Positions 29,342 to 39,198 of a DNA stretch of 64,000 nt are shown piece after piece; within the stretch, counting starts at the first letter, position 1, and each line of letters starts with the position of its first letter. The notes below the pieces were generated by a model that worked only from the letters and a program-made list of their open reading frames with translations, did no database searches and was not told the origin of the DNA. Position numbers and translations under genes: made by a program. The stretch is from Flavobacterium phycosphaerae (lineage in GTDB: Bacteria > Bacteroidota > Bacteroidia > Flavobacteriales > Flavobacteriaceae), in contig NZ_JAAATZ010000001.1 of the NCBI RefSeq assembly GCF_010119235.1, forward strand, positions 1,518,501 through 1,582,500. The letters run 5' to 3'.

Positions 29342-29680
29342 TTATTTTTTTACCGGCTCTGTAATTGGTTTTGCCGGAGTAGTAGTGGTTGGTTTAGCCG
29401 GTGCTACTGTTTCTTTTTCGTCGATGATTTTTGAATTAGCATCGCTCAAACTTCCGGAGAAACTTAAACTTGATAATAAAATCAAAACGATTAGGATAGT
29501 GGCTAGTGTCCAAGTACTTTTATCTAAAAAGTCAGTTGTTTTTTGAACGCCTCCCATTTGTGTTGATCCACCTAATGAAGATGATAAACCGCCACCTTTA
29601 GGGTTTTGAACCATGATTACAATAATCAATAGAAAACAAACTATTGTGATTAATACTAAAAAGATTGAAAATGTGCTCAT
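29342..29680 (-). CDS. secG: Preprotein translocase subunit SecG
   Basis: 112 aa. Two membrane helices (FSIFLVLITIVCFLLIIVIMV and ATILIVLILLSSLSF) flank the conserved cytoplasmic loop QNPKGGGLSSSLGGSTQMGGVQ. A Pro/Thr-rich tail follows, as is usual in Bacteroidota SecG. It assists SecYE in export. It is the last gene of the miaB operon. Confidence 0.94.
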   Translation of the reverse strand: MSTFSIFLVLITIVCFLLIIVIMVQNPKGGGLSSSLGGSTQMGGVQKTTDFLDKSTWTLATILIVLILLSSLSFSGSLSDANSKIIDEKETVAPAKPTTTTPAKPITEPVKK

Positions 29681-29683
29681 TAT

Positions 29684-30508
29684 TTAATTATTATTTTGTT
29701 GTACTATTTTAATATCCGAAATTCGGTCTGCAAAGAAACTACTTTTTTCCGGATATTTCAAAATTAATATTTCATATGCCTGAATTGCTTTGGAATATTT
29801 TTTTTGTTCCAAATAAACTCGGGCTAAGGTCTCGGTCATCAGATAGGTAGTGTCGTCGGCAATTGGCTCAATAACGGGCACTGTGGCGTCTTTGGCAATG
29901 GGAGAAATCTTCGGATTGTTCTCGATAAATTTATCAATTAAGTCGAGTTTTTTCTTTTTATCTTCTGCGATAGGAGCAACCGCTTTTGTCGTTTCTTCTC
30001 TATCGATAGGTTTTAATCTTGATAATTGAAGCCATTCTTGGAAAGAATGTTTTTCATTTTTAGAAAATTCTAATGGTTTACCCAAAGCTAATTTTTCTTC
30101 CGCTTTTTGTTCTTCAGTCGTTGTAGCTTCTTTGATGGAAGTCAGTATTGATTGTTCTAAAGGATCAACTGTAGTTTGTTTTGCTTCGACCACCAGGATT
30201 TCGCTTCCCACAACGCTCATGTTCATCAACTCTTCCAGTTTCTTTTCGTATAGCCCTTTTTGTACGGCAACAAACGAATCTGAAGTAATGAAGTCGAACA
30301 AAACACTACGGTCTGTAGTATAAGCGGCAGCAACTTTTAAAGCATAGTTGTAATTGAAACTGTCCTGATTGTACAAATGTTTTAATCGCAAGACACGAGC
30401 ACTTTGAAAGTACGGAAATGCCGTCAATACATTATCTAATGTATCCGCATACCGATCGTTGATGGCATCGGGTTTGTTGAGTAAAAATGTAAAATCAGTT
30501 AGGTTCAT
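29684..30508 (-). CDS. TPR-like conserved flavobacterial protein
   Basis: 274 aa, no signal peptide. The N-terminus is helical (DNVLTAFPYFQSARVLRLKHLYNQ) with repeated amphipathic helices; the middle is charged; the C-terminus ends with one clear tetratricopeptide unit (TETLARVYLEQKKYSKAIQAYEILILKYPEKSSFFADRI). It sits 3 bp before secG and after lptE. Its position suggests a link with envelope biogenesis, but no function can be given. Confidence 0.72.
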   Translation of the reverse strand: MNLTDFTFLLNKPDAINDRYADTLDNVLTAFPYFQSARVLRLKHLYNQDSFNYNYALKVAAAYTTDRSVLFDFITSDSFVAVQKGLYEKKLEELMNMSVVGSEILVVEAKQTTVDPLEQSILTSIKEATTTEEQKAEEKLALGKPLEFSKNEKHSFQEWLQLSRLKPIDREETTKAVAPIAEDKKKKLDLIDKFIENNPKISPIAKDATVPVIEPIADDTTYLMTETLARVYLEQKKYSKAIQAYEILILKYPEKSSFFADRISDIKIVQQNNN

Positions 30509-30513
30509 TTATA

Positions 30514-31017
30514 CTACCATTTGGCTAGTGACTCGTTAAAAATATCTTGCGTTATTCGTTCAAAAATTTCATCAATATAACCTTTGAGTGTTGCTCCTGT
30601 AGGTAGTTCAGTTCCATCATAATCTCGGTAAAAAGAGAAGCGTTTTTCAAAGTTATCACTTTCTTTATTTTTATTCACAAAACGAACGTTTACGGCAATC
30701 GTCAATCGGGTTTGTGCTGCTTTTTGATCGGCTGTAGCCGTCATGGGCGTTGCATTATAACTAACAATTTCACCTTCATACAGCAAGTCACCGTTGGAAT
30801 TGGTCAAATTCAAATTGGTTTGATTTTGAATAAGTTCCTGTAATTTGATGGTGAAAGTCCTGTCAATACCCGGTTCTATGATGTCGGCATTGTTCTGAAA
30901 ATAGTTTACTTGAAATGTTTTGGCATCAATTTTTCCTGTTCCGGTAAAGTTGTATACCGAACAGCTGTTGATACTGAACCCAAGTAGGATAAGAAAAAGG
31001 AATCTTAAAAATTTCAT
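30514..31017 (-). CDS. lptE: LptE-family LPS assembly lipoprotein
   Basis: 167 aa. Lipoprotein signal with lipobox (GFSINSC, Cys at about residue 19), followed by VYNFTGTGKIDAKTFQVNYFQNNADII, the start typical of Bacteroidota LptE. It should form the plug partner of LptD in the outer membrane for LPS insertion. Weak sequence conservation is normal in this family; the neighbouring secG and TPR gene agree with common flavobacterial gene order. Confidence 0.8.
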   Translation of the reverse strand: MKFLRFLFLILLGFSINSCSVYNFTGTGKIDAKTFQVNYFQNNADIIEPGIDRTFTIKLQELIQNQTNLNLTNSNGDLLYEGEIVSYNATPMTATADQKAAQTRLTIAVNVRFVNKNKESDNFEKRFSFYRDYDGTELPTGATLKGYIDEIFERITQDIFNESLAKW

Positions 31018-31057
31018 GCTGCTGATTAAAGGCGCTAAAGTACTTCTTTATTTTGAA

Positions 31058-31897
31058 TTATGGAATGACATCGCCTTGGTAGTAGTATTTGACAGCAACA
31101 TAGCTGTTTTCAAAAACGCCCGAATAATAATTGTTTTTAGTTTGACTAATCGGTAAATTATCGGAGTTGAATTCATAGGTGTAAACAGCACTTTCCGGAT
31201 CTTCTGCAGCATAATGCATAGTAGTCATAATGTTTACAGATGAATTACCATCTTTTAAAAACCACGGGTCATAAATAGACTTTGCCTTAGCTATAGATGA
31301 AATGCCTTCTCTTATAGGATTGATGTGGTTTTCGTCATAGCTATAAGTGTTTTCAGGGTCTCCGATAAACGGCCCATGAAAAAACAAATGGATTAAATTG
31401 CCGTTAGCATCATATCCGCAAAAATATTGGTCTTCATAAAAATCGACATCGTCATCATAAATACTGTGTGCTTCTTTTAAAAAATCGTTCGAACCGAGCT
31501 TGCATTCCAAACTGGTAAAGCCACTCGAGAAGGAATATTTGTGGTCAACATAGCTGTAATTGTAGTTTTCACCATTTATCTCGGCAATGAATCCCGACTC
31601 ATAGCTAATGTTATATGTAGTAGCGTTTGTGCCGTTGTACTTTACATTTTGAATCAATTCATTGTTTAAGTCATAAGCAAAGGTTTCAAGCAAGGTGCCA
31701 TCCGCTTTAGTTATCGCCGACAATAAACCCTCCGTGTTAAAAAGCCAACGTCTTTCATTAGGATTCCCGGGCAGAAAATCAACTCTTTGTAATTTACCAT
31801 TGCTCGGTGTTGGCGTTGGGATAACCTCGTTTGAAGTATCGTTACTGCAAGATGTTATGACAAGGGTTGTAAATAAAAGAAACAGAAACTTTTTCAT
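31058..31897 (-). CDS. Lipoprotein of unknown function
   Basis: 279 aa. Signal and lipobox (VITSCSN) are followed by a Thr/Pro linker and then repeated Tyr/Asn-rich beta segments (TFAYDLNNELIQNV, CGYDANGNLIHL, TYEFNSDNLPISQT) that recall YD/RHS-type repeats of outer-surface lipoproteins. No catalytic motif is visible. It lies between lptE and the sigma-54 activator, with 40-bp gaps on both sides, so it may be a lineage-specific insertion in an otherwise conserved operon. Confidence 0.7.
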   Translation of the reverse strand: MKKFLFLLFTTLVITSCSNDTSNEVIPTPTPSNGKLQRVDFLPGNPNERRWLFNTEGLLSAITKADGTLLETFAYDLNNELIQNVKYNGTNATTYNISYESGFIAEINGENYNYSYVDHKYSFSSGFTSLECKLGSNDFLKEAHSIYDDDVDFYEDQYFCGYDANGNLIHLFFHGPFIGDPENTYSYDENHINPIREGISSIAKAKSIYDPWFLKDGNSSVNIMTTMHYAAEDPESAVYTYEFNSDNLPISQTKNNYYSGVFENSYVAVKYYYQGDVIP

Positions 31898-31937
31898 AAT
31901 GAATGGTTTAGCAACGTAAAAGTAAATAAAAATAGTT

Positions 31938-33200
31938 TTACAAATCGAATTGCTTTATTTTTCGGTAAAGTGTTCTTTCGGAAATACCAAGTTCATCTGC
32001 GGCCGCTTTTCGTTTGCCTTTATGACGCTCCAGCGATTTTTTGATGAGTTCTATTTCTTTTTGCTCCAATTTCAATACCTCTTCCTCTTCTACAGTTTCA
32101 GCCATCAGGTAATTGTGGTCATCCTCATCTTCAAATTCCTCCTGATGTACTTGGCTTTGGGTTGGCATCACATTAACTCTTGGCGTTTCTTCATAAGCTA
32201 TTTCACTTTCGGTTGGAGTAGCTCCATAAACTTTTTGAATCAAACTCGGATTAATATCTTGTACTTTGGACCCGTTTTTCATCAGCTCCAAAGTCAATTT
32301 TTTTAAATCATTTAAGTCGCTTTTCATGTCGAATAGCACTTTGTATAAAATATCTCTCTCTGTAGAAAAATCACTATCCGATTTCTTGCCTCCAATAACA
32401 GAAGGCAAAGTACTACCCTCTACCGGAAGATAAGATTGTAAAGTAGTCAATGAAATATCGCGGTTGGTTTCTAAAACCGAAATCTGCTCGGCCACGTTTC
32501 GCAACTGACGGATGTTACCGCTCCAACGGTATTTTTGTAAAAACTGTATAGCCTCTTCACTTAGTTTGATAGGAGGCATTTTATATTTATGGGCAAAATC
32601 AGCTGCAAATTTCCTGAATAATAAATGAATATCGTCTTTTCGTTCGCGTAAGGGAGGCAACGGAATATCAACCGTGCTTAAACGGTAATACAAATCTTCA
32701 CGGAATTTTCCTTTTTCAATGGCGTCAAACATGTTGATATTGGTAGCCGCTACGATTCGGACATTGGTTTTTTGTACTTGTGACGAACCTACTTTGATAA
32801 ATTCCCCGTTTTCCAAAACACGCAGCAAACGGACTTGTGTCGTTAAGGGCAATTCACCCACTTCATCTAAAAAAATGGTTCCGCCATCCGCTACTTCAAA
32901 ATACCCTTCACGAGTATTGGTAGCACCGGTAAAAGCGCCCTTTTCGTGTCCAAATAATTCACTGTCAATCGTTCCTTCCGGGATGGCACCACAGTTTACC
33001 GCAATGTATTTCCCGTGTTTTCTATGCGAAAGCGAATGAATAATTCTCGGAATGCTCTCTTTTCCCACACCACTTTCACCAACCACCAATACGGATATGT
33101 CAGTAGGAGCTACTTGAATTGCTTTTTCTATGGCACGATTCAGTTTCGGGTCGTTCCCGATAATTTCAAATCGCTGTTTGATGCTTTGAACGGTTTCCAT
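31938..33200 (-). CDS. Sigma-54-dependent transcriptional activator without receiver domain
   Basis: 420 aa NtrC-type enhancer-binding protein. The AAA+ domain starts almost at the N-terminus: Walker A GESGVGKE near residue 40, GHEKGAFTGA (sigma-54 contact loop) near 85-94, Walker B GTIFLDEVGELP, and the R-finger region FREDLYYRLS. A linker with coiled-coil character leads to a Fis-type helix-turn-helix (KRKAAADELGISERTLYRKIKQ). There is no receiver, GAF or PAS domain, so it may be constitutive or controlled by a partner. It lies 10 bp after miaB. Confidence 0.93.
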   Translation of the reverse strand: METVQSIKQRFEIIGNDPKLNRAIEKAIQVAPTDISVLVVGESGVGKESIPRIIHSLSHRKHGKYIAVNCGAIPEGTIDSELFGHEKGAFTGATNTREGYFEVADGGTIFLDEVGELPLTTQVRLLRVLENGEFIKVGSSQVQKTNVRIVAATNINMFDAIEKGKFREDLYYRLSTVDIPLPPLRERKDDIHLLFRKFAADFAHKYKMPPIKLSEEAIQFLQKYRWSGNIRQLRNVAEQISVLETNRDISLTTLQSYLPVEGSTLPSVIGGKKSDSDFSTERDILYKVLFDMKSDLNDLKKLTLELMKNGSKVQDINPSLIQKVYGATPTESEIAYEETPRVNVMPTQSQVHQEEFEDEDDHNYLMAETVEEEEVLKLEQKEIELIKKSLERHKGKRKAAADELGISERTLYRKIKQFDL

Positions 33201-33210
33201 ATTTTTTTAC

Positions 33211-34659
33211 TTATTGCATGCTGCTATAACCAACCGCGTCTCCAATTAAAGTGGCAGTCGTACAATCGGTCACTTTTACCATAACGAAATCGCCCACTTG
33301 ATAATCTCCTTTCGGAAAAACAGCCACTACATTTTCTGAGTTTCTGCCGCTCCAGTGTTTGTCTGATTTTTTTGATTCTTTTTCAATCAAAATTTCAACC
33401 GTTTGGCCCAAGAAACGCTTGGTTCTTTTTTCGCTTAGTATTTGTTGTAAGTCTACAATTTCTTGTAAACGTCTTTTCTTCACTTCTTCCGGCACATCAT
33501 CTTCCATTTTTCTGGCGGCCAATGTACCCGGTCTTTCGGAGTAGGCAAACATATACCCAAAGTCATATTCCACATATTCCATCAACGTCAGAGTGTCTTT
33601 GTGGTCTTCTTCGGTTTCTGTTGGGAAACCTGATATCATATCCTGAGAAATTGAACAATCCGGAATAATTTTCTTGATTTTATCCACCAACGCCATATAT
33701 TCTTCACGGGTATGCTGGCGATTCATTTCTTTCAAAATCCTTGTGCTGCCGCTTTGTACCGGTAAGTGAATGTAGTTGCAAACGTTGTCATACTTCGCAA
33801 TCACATGCAACACTTCTTCGTGCATATCCTGCGGATTTGAAGTCGAAAAACGGAAACGCATTTTTGGGAACGCCACCGCGCATTGTTCTAATAACATCGC
33901 AAAATCAGTCGAAGTAGCTTTTTGCATTTCGGTAGCTTTGTCAAAGTCTTTTTTCAAACCACCGCCATACCAAAGGTAACTGTCTACATTTTGGCCCAAA
34001 AGACAAACTTCCTTAAAGCCTCTGTTCCATAAATCCTGAATTTCTTCTAAGATGCTTTGCGGCTCACGGCTACGCTCACGTCCACGGGTGAATGGCACCA
34101 CACAAAACGTACACATATTATCGCAACCACGAGTGATAGAAACAAATGCATTCACGCCGTTACTGTTCAAACGAACCGGTGCAATATCGCCATAGGTTTC
34201 TTCTTTCGATAAAATCACATTGATAGCATCTCTTCCTTCCTCTACTTCTTTCAATAGATTGGGCAAATCTTTATAAGCATCAGGTCCCACCACCATGTCA
34301 ACAATTTTTTCTTCTTCCAAAAATTGTGTTTTCAAACGCTCCGCCATACAGCCCAAAACGCCCACCTTCATACCCGGATTAATACTGCGTTTCACCGCAT
34401 TGTATTTCTCCAAACGTTTTCTAACGGTTTGTTCTGCCTTGTCTCTGATCGAACAGGTGTTCACCAAAACCAAGTCGGCTTCCTCTAATTTTTGGGTTGT
34501 ATTATACCCTTGCTCCGTTAGGATAGACGCTACAATCTCACTGTCCGAAAAATTCATCGCACAGCCGTAGCTCTCTATAAATAGTTTTTTTTGATTGCCT
34601 TCTTTGTGTTCCAGTACCATTGAGGTACCTTGTTTTTTTTCGTCGATTTCCTTTTCCAT
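33211..34659 (-). CDS. miaB: tRNA-2-methylthio-N6-dimethylallyladenosine synthase MiaB
   Basis: Radical-SAM methylthiotransferase that modifies A37 of tRNAs reading UNN codons. The N-terminal UPF0004 domain has the first cluster cysteines ([34 protein letters not shown]). The radical-SAM motif is [19 protein letters not shown]-terminal TRAM domain ends the protein. The start is the ATG at 34659, giving 482 aa; the longer open frame to 34854 only translates the intergenic repeat. It is the first gene of an operon reaching secG. Confidence 0.96.
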   Translation of the reverse strand: MEKEIDEKKQGTSMVLEHKEGNQKKLFIESYGCAMNFSDSEIVASILTEQGYNTTQKLEEADLVLVNTCSIRDKAEQTVRKRLEKYNAVKRSINPGMKVGVLGCMAERLKTQFLEEEKIVDMVVGPDAYKDLPNLLKEVEEGRDAINVILSKEETYGDIAPVRLNSNGVNAFVSITRGCDNMCTFCVVPFTRGRERSREPQSILEEIQDLWNRGFKEVCLLGQNVDSYLWYGGGLKKDFDKATEMQKATSTDFAMLLEQCAVAFPKMRFRFSTSNPQDMHEEVLHVIAKYDNVCNYIHLPVQSGSTRILKEMNRQHTREEYMALVDKIKKIIPDCSISQDMISGFPTETEEDHKDTLTLMEYVEYDFGYMFAYSERPGTLAARKMEDDVPEEVKKRRLQEIVDLQQILSEKRTKRFLGQTVEILIEKESKKSDKHWSGRNSENVVAVFPKGDYQVGDFVMVKVTDCTTATLIGDAVGYSSMQ

Positions 34660-34683
34660 AATAATATATCGCTTTCGGGACAG

Positions 34684-34715
34684 CAAAGATAATACTAAAA
34701 ATGAATATCTGACAA
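34684..34715 (-). promoter_or_regulatory. Promoter of the miaB operon
   Basis: Reverse strand TTG (34713-34715), 21-base spacer, TATCTTTG (34684-34691), about 25 bp before the miaB ATG. It fits the Bacteroidota consensus with a slightly long spacer. Confidence 0.65.
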
Positions 34716-34743
34716 GATGGCAGAGCGGGTTTAACAAAAGTTT

Positions 34744-34824
34744 TGGAGCGAATGGGTCGGGCGTACTTGGAATCCCTATTCCCGCTGTCCGCACTACAAG
34801 GTAGTTGCTCCCATCGGGGCTAAA
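34744..34824. repeat. Dispersed structured intergenic repeat, copy 2
   Basis: Second copy of the element at 10531-10612. It has GGAGCGAA, GGTCGGGC, CCCGCTGTCCGC, CTACAAGGTAG and CTCCCATCGGGGCTAAA in the same order and spacing. Here GGAGC can pair with GCTCC and the central stem is ACTAC-AAG-GTAGT. It lies upstream of miaB in the 636-bp gene-free region. Confidence 0.7.
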
Positions 34825-34939
34825 GAGTGATCGTCTTTTGTATCCCTGTTTCACATCAAAAAAGAAACACTTTTTAACTCAAATAATCACTGCAAAGCTC
34901 CATGTTTATTGAGCAGAGGCTAATTTTCTTCACGCGTCT

Positions 34940-35044
34940 CCTCATTTTACAATTGCCGTTCCTCATTTTACAATTGCCGTTCCTCATTTTACGATTGACA
35001 TTCCTCATTTTACGATTGGCGCCCCTCATTTTACAACAGCCTTA
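34940..35044. repeat. 21-bp tandem repeat, five units
   Basis: Five head-to-tail 21-bp units start at 34940, 34961, 34982, 35003 and 35024, each opening with CCTCATTTTAC. Units 1 and 2 are identical; units 3 to 5 diverge towards the 3' end. Around it, 34825-34939 and 35045-35160 show no gene or motif that I can support. One frame gives a hydrophobic 7-residue repeat, but nothing suggests it is translated. Confidence 0.9.
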
Positions 35045-35168
35045 CCTTATCTTGCTTTTGCTTCAGTATTTCAAAATTTTCAAAGTATAGCATAACCATT
35101 CGATCTAGCATTCAATGGCATTTTACCGTTAAAAAGTAACACTAAATCGGTATTTTAAAAAAAACGTT

Positions 35169-35243
35169 TACTTTTGTCCGCATATTTGATAGTAAGAAGA
35201 GGATTGCCAGTGGCAATCAGGACACGAACTTTAGTTCGTTTTT
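35169..35243 (+). promoter_or_regulatory. topA promoter element and structured leader
   Basis: TACTTTTG (TAnnTTTG type) at 35169-35176. The presumed leader of about 110 bases then has a perfect hairpin GATTGCC-AGT-GGCAATC (35202-35218) and a second, ACGAAC-TTTA-GTTCGT, followed by TTTT (35224-35243). The second one has the form of an intrinsic terminator located before the gene, so attenuation of topA is possible. Confidence 0.5.
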
Positions 35244-35295
35244 AGCTGTCTGAGTTATCATAATAGTTGTTTCAAACTAACAATCAAAAAGGCAT

Positions 35296-37796
35296 ATGGC
35301 AAAGAATTTAGTTATCGTGGAGTCACCGGCAAAGGCCAAAACAATCGAAAAATTTCTGGGGAGTGAGTATCAGGTGGAGTCCAGCTACGGACACATTGCC
35401 GACTTACCGTCTAAAGAAATTGGAGTAGATGTTGATAATGGTTTCAAGCCTAAATACGAAGTCTCCTCCGATAAAAAAGCTTTGGTCACCAAACTAAAAG
35501 GATTAGCTAAAAATGCCGAAATGGTTTGGTTGGCTTCCGATGAGGACCGCGAGGGAGAAGCCATTTCTTGGCACTTAGCGGAAGAATTAAAACTCGATAA
35601 AAACAAAACCAAACGCATTGTTTTTCATGAAATCACCAAAACAGCCATTCAAAAAGCCATCGAGAACCCACGCGGTATTGATTATAACTTAGTCAATGCG
35701 CAACAGGCCCGAAGAGTTTTGGACCGTTTAGTAGGTTATGAATTGTCACCGGTGCTTTGGAAAAAAGTTAAAGGCGGTTTGTCGGCCGGTCGTGTACAAT
35801 CCGTATCGGTTCGATTAATTGTAGAACGCGAAAGAGAAATACAAGAGTTTACTCCTGTGGCATCGTATTCTGTTACTGCCGAATTTACCAACGAAGCCGG
35901 GAAAACGGTGAAAGCCAAATTGCCGAAAAACTTCGCCACCAAAAAAGAAGCCGAAGACTTCTTAAATAAAAACATCGGGTCTACCTATAAAGTAGCCGAT
36001 TTAGAAACCAAACCTACCAAAAAATCACCGGCCGCACCTTTTACAACTTCCACGTTGCAACAGGAAGCCGCCCGTAAATTATACTTACCCGTGGGTATCA
36101 CCATGCAAATCGCCCAGCGTTTATATGAGGCCGGACTCATCACATATATGAGAACAGATAGTGTGAACCTTTCGCAGGAAGCCATGGGTGCAGCACAAGC
36201 AGAAATTACCAGTTACTACGGAGCCGAATTCAGCAAACCAAGAAATTTCAATACCAAATCAAAAGGAGCACAGGAAGCGCACGAAGCGATTCGCCCAACG
36301 GATATGTCGCGCCACACAGTCAATGTTGAAAGAGACCAATCCCGTTTATACGAATTGATTTGGAAAAGAACTTTGGCGTCACAAATGAGCGATGCGGAAT
36401 TAGAAAGAACCAACGTCAAGATTGAAGCCAACAATCACAGTGAAGTTTTTCAAGCCACTGGAGAGGTTATCAAATTTGAAGGATTCTTAAAAGTATATTT
36501 AGAAGGCAATGACGATGACGATGAAGAACAAGAAGGTATGTTGCCGGTTTTAAAAGTCAACGAAAAATTGTTGAACAACACTATTGTCGCTACGGAAAGA
36601 TACACCCGTCCGGCTTCAAGATATACCGAAGCTTCTTTAGTAAAGAAATTAGAAGAGCTGGGAATTGGTCGTCCATCCACTTATGCACCAACGATTTCTA
36701 CCATTATTAATAGAAATTATGTCGAAAAAGGAAACTTAGACGGTGTAGAAAGAAAATATGTGCAGTTAACATTGGCTTCTAATAAAGTTGATGAAAAATA
36801 TTAAAAGAAAACACCGGTTCCGATAAAGGGAAATTAGTACCCACTGATATTGGAACGATTGTGAACGATTTCTTGGTGAAAAATTTCGCTGCTATCCTTG
36901 ATTATAATTTCACGGCCAAAGTAGAACAAGACTTTGACGAAATAGCCGAGGGAAATATTGATTGGGCCAAAATGATGCAGGATTTCTACAATAAGTTTCA
37001 TCCGAATGTAGTAGAAGTAGAGAAGAATGCCGATCGTGAAAGTGGTGAAAGAATATTAGGAACCGACCCTAAAACAGGCAAACCGGTTTCCGTTCGTTTA
37101 GGTAAATTTGGTCCTATGGCTCAAATTGGTGAAGCTGATGATGAAGAGAAACAATTCGCCAGTTTGCGTCAGGAACAAAATATTGGGAACATCACTTTAG
37201 AAGAAGCATTGAATTTATTCTTGTTGCCAAAAACATTAGGAGAATATAAAGGAGAAGAAGTTGAAGTAAGCAACGGTCGTTTCGGTCCGTATGTTCGTTT
37301 CGGTAAACAATTCATTTCGTTGCCAAGAGGAGAGGATCCTTTAGATGTAACTATGGAACGTGCTCAGGAACTGATTAACGAGAAAGCTAAAGCAGATGCT
37401 CCGATAGCAGTTTATAAAAATATGGATGTGCAAAAAGGAGTGGGGCGTTTTGGTCCTTTCCTAAAATGGAATGGCATTTTTATTAATGTAAACAAAAAAT
37501 ACAATTTCGATAATCTGTCACAATCCGATGTAGCCGAACTAATAGAAGAGAAATTACAAAAGGATATTGATAAGGTAATTCACAATTGGTCAGAAGAAGG
37601 AATTCTGGTAGAAAAAGCCCGCTGGGGAAAATCAGTTATCACCAAAGGTAAAATCAAAATCGAATTAAATAAAGATGTTGATGCTGCCAAATTAACATTG
37701 GAGGAAGTCAAAGAAATGATTGCCAAAAAGACGCCTGAGAAAAAAACCGCAGCTAAAAAAGCCACCACCAAAAAAGCACCTGCTAAAAAGAAATAA
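35296..37796 (+). CDS. topA: DNA topoisomerase I, frameshifted
   Basis: Type IA topoisomerase that relaxes negative supercoils. The Toprim domain starts LVIVESPAKAKTIEKFLGS; the catalytic Tyr is in LITYMRTDSVNLS near residue 280. The frame ends at 36804, but one more A in the AAAAA run at 36794-36798 gives NKVDEKILKENTGSDKGKLV and leads into the rest of the protein. The restored length is 833 aa. Instead of zinc fingers the C-terminus has repeated FGP units (RLGKFGPMAQIG, GRFGPYVRFG, GRFGPFLKWNG) and ends in a Lys/Ala-rich histone-like tail. The break is probably a sequence error. Confidence 0.95.
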
Positions 37797-37799
37797 ACT

Positions 37800-38951
37800 A
37801 TGGAATTTGATTTTTTGTCCCCGGTTGACGACGAAATTATTCAATATATAAAAGGACTTTCTTCGCAACATTTAGGAAGTAAAGTCGCTTTCCACACTGA
37901 TAAAGATTTTCCGGATACCGATATGATTAAGATAGCTATCGTTGGTGTTTTAGAAAATCGCGGTGATGCTAAAACTTTCGAAGATGTAGATTTGAATCCA
38001 ATTCGTAAAGAGTTGTACACCTTGTTTCCGGGCAATTGGCAAAGTTCCATTGCTGATTTAGGCGATATTCTTCCGGGAAATTCTTTGGAAGATACTTATT
38101 TTGCCTTGCAAAAAGTTACCGCCAAATTAATCCGAAAAGGAATTATACCTATAATAATAGGAGGGACTCAAGATTTGACTTATCCATTATATAGAGGATA
38201 TGATAATTCAGAGCAAATGGTCAACTTGGTTTCCATTGACAGTAAGTTTGATTTTGGTAAGCAGGAAGAAGGGATTACCGCCAATTCCTATTTGTCAAAA
38301 ATCATTTTAGATGAACCCAACAATCTTTTTAATTATTGTAATATTGGTTATCAAACCTATTATAATTCTCAGGAAGAAATTGATTTAATTGAGAAATTAT
38401 ATTTCGATGCCTACAGATTAGGAGAAATTTCCAACAACATTGAATTAGCTGAACCGGTTTTTCGTGATGCCGATATCGTTAGTATTGATTTAAATGCGGT
38501 AAAGTCTTCATATTCAGGAAATTTTATTACTTTTACGCCTAACGGTTTTGACGGAAAAGAGATTTGCAGTTTGTCCCGATATGCCGGAATCAGTGATAAG
38601 GTTAGTTCTTTTGGGATTTTCAATCACAACAACAAGAGCGAGGAATCCGTTCTTATATCACAAATCATATGGTATTTTATAGAAGGTGTTAATTATCGTT
38701 CCAATGAGTATCCATTTGGTACCAGAGAGAATTATTTAAAATACATAGTGCCCCTTGAAAGTGAAGAGTTGGTGTTTTACAAGAGCAACAAAACAGACCG
38801 ATGGTGGATAGAAATTAATATTTTTTCAGGCCAACACAATAAATTGAAAAAAAACACGTTATTACCTTGTTCGCACGAAGAATATTTAATCGCATGCAAT
38901 CAGGAAATACCGGAAAGATGGTGGAAAGCACAACGAAAGAATAGCCTTTAA
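37800..38951 (+). CDS. Arginase/formimidoylglutamase-fold protein with altered metal site
   Basis: 383 aa of the ureohydrolase superfamily, annotated in related genomes as formimidoylglutamase. The fold landmarks are recognisable but metal ligands are lost: the GGDHS position reads GGTQD, the DAHxD position reads DSKFD, and the DxDxxDP position reads SIDLNAVKS. So the two key His and one Asp are replaced by Gln, Lys and Asn. The C-terminal extension (TDRWWIEINIF, IPERWWKA) is rich in Trp. Catalysis on guanidino compounds is therefore unlikely. It lies 3 bp after topA and ahead of gldK. Confidence 0.78.
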   Translation: MEFDFLSPVDDEIIQYIKGLSSQHLGSKVAFHTDKDFPDTDMIKIAIVGVLENRGDAKTFEDVDLNPIRKELYTLFPGNWQSSIADLGDILPGNSLEDTYFALQKVTAKLIRKGIIPIIIGGTQDLTYPLYRGYDNSEQMVNLVSIDSKFDFGKQEEGITANSYLSKIILDEPNNLFNYCNIGYQTYYNSQEEIDLIEKLYFDAYRLGEISNNIELAEPVFRDADIVSIDLNAVKSSYSGNFITFTPNGFDGKEICSLSRYAGISDKVSSFGIFNHNNKSEESVLISQIIWYFIEGVNYRSNEYPFGTRENYLKYIVPLESEELVFYKSNKTDRWWIEINIFSGQHNKLKKNTLLPCSHEEYLIACNQEIPERWWKAQRKNSL

Positions 38952-39091
38952 AAATAAAAAACAATAAGAAAACAAGCGTAAAAACAATTTAAATATTTGT
39001 AAAAAACTTACAAAAAAAATAAAAAAGCGCACTTTATCGATGTTTTAATGTATTTTATCGGTAAATTATTTTTTTTTAGAAGAATTAATTT

Positions 39092-39099
39092 TAGCTTTG
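39092..39099 (+). promoter_or_regulatory. -7 element upstream of gldK
   Basis: TAGCTTTG in the 247-bp very AT-rich gap before gldK, about 100 bp before the ATG. No TTG at the standard distance. A weak hairpin (TTTGTAA-AAAAC-TTACAAA) lies at 38996-39014. The long gap suggests that gldKLMN has its own control region. Confidence 0.45.
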
Positions 39100-39198
39100 G
39101 CTTGTTAATTAATTTTTGATTTTATAATTGTTTTTTTGAAAAATAATAAATAGGTTTACGCCCTTAAAAAATAGAATATTCAAATAACCCCAATTTAT

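Noticed and set aside
34660..34854. N-terminal extension of miaB by 65 residues
   Set aside because: It would translate the promoter and the dispersed intergenic repeat; family members start at the ATG at 34659.
34940..35044. CRISPR array
   Set aside because: Units are 21 bp, directly joined without spacers, and no cas genes are present.
34902..35090. 62-residue open frame with a hydrophobic 7-residue repeat (FLILQLP)
   Set aside because: It is only the translation of the 21-bp tandem repeat; no ribosome site, signal or family support.
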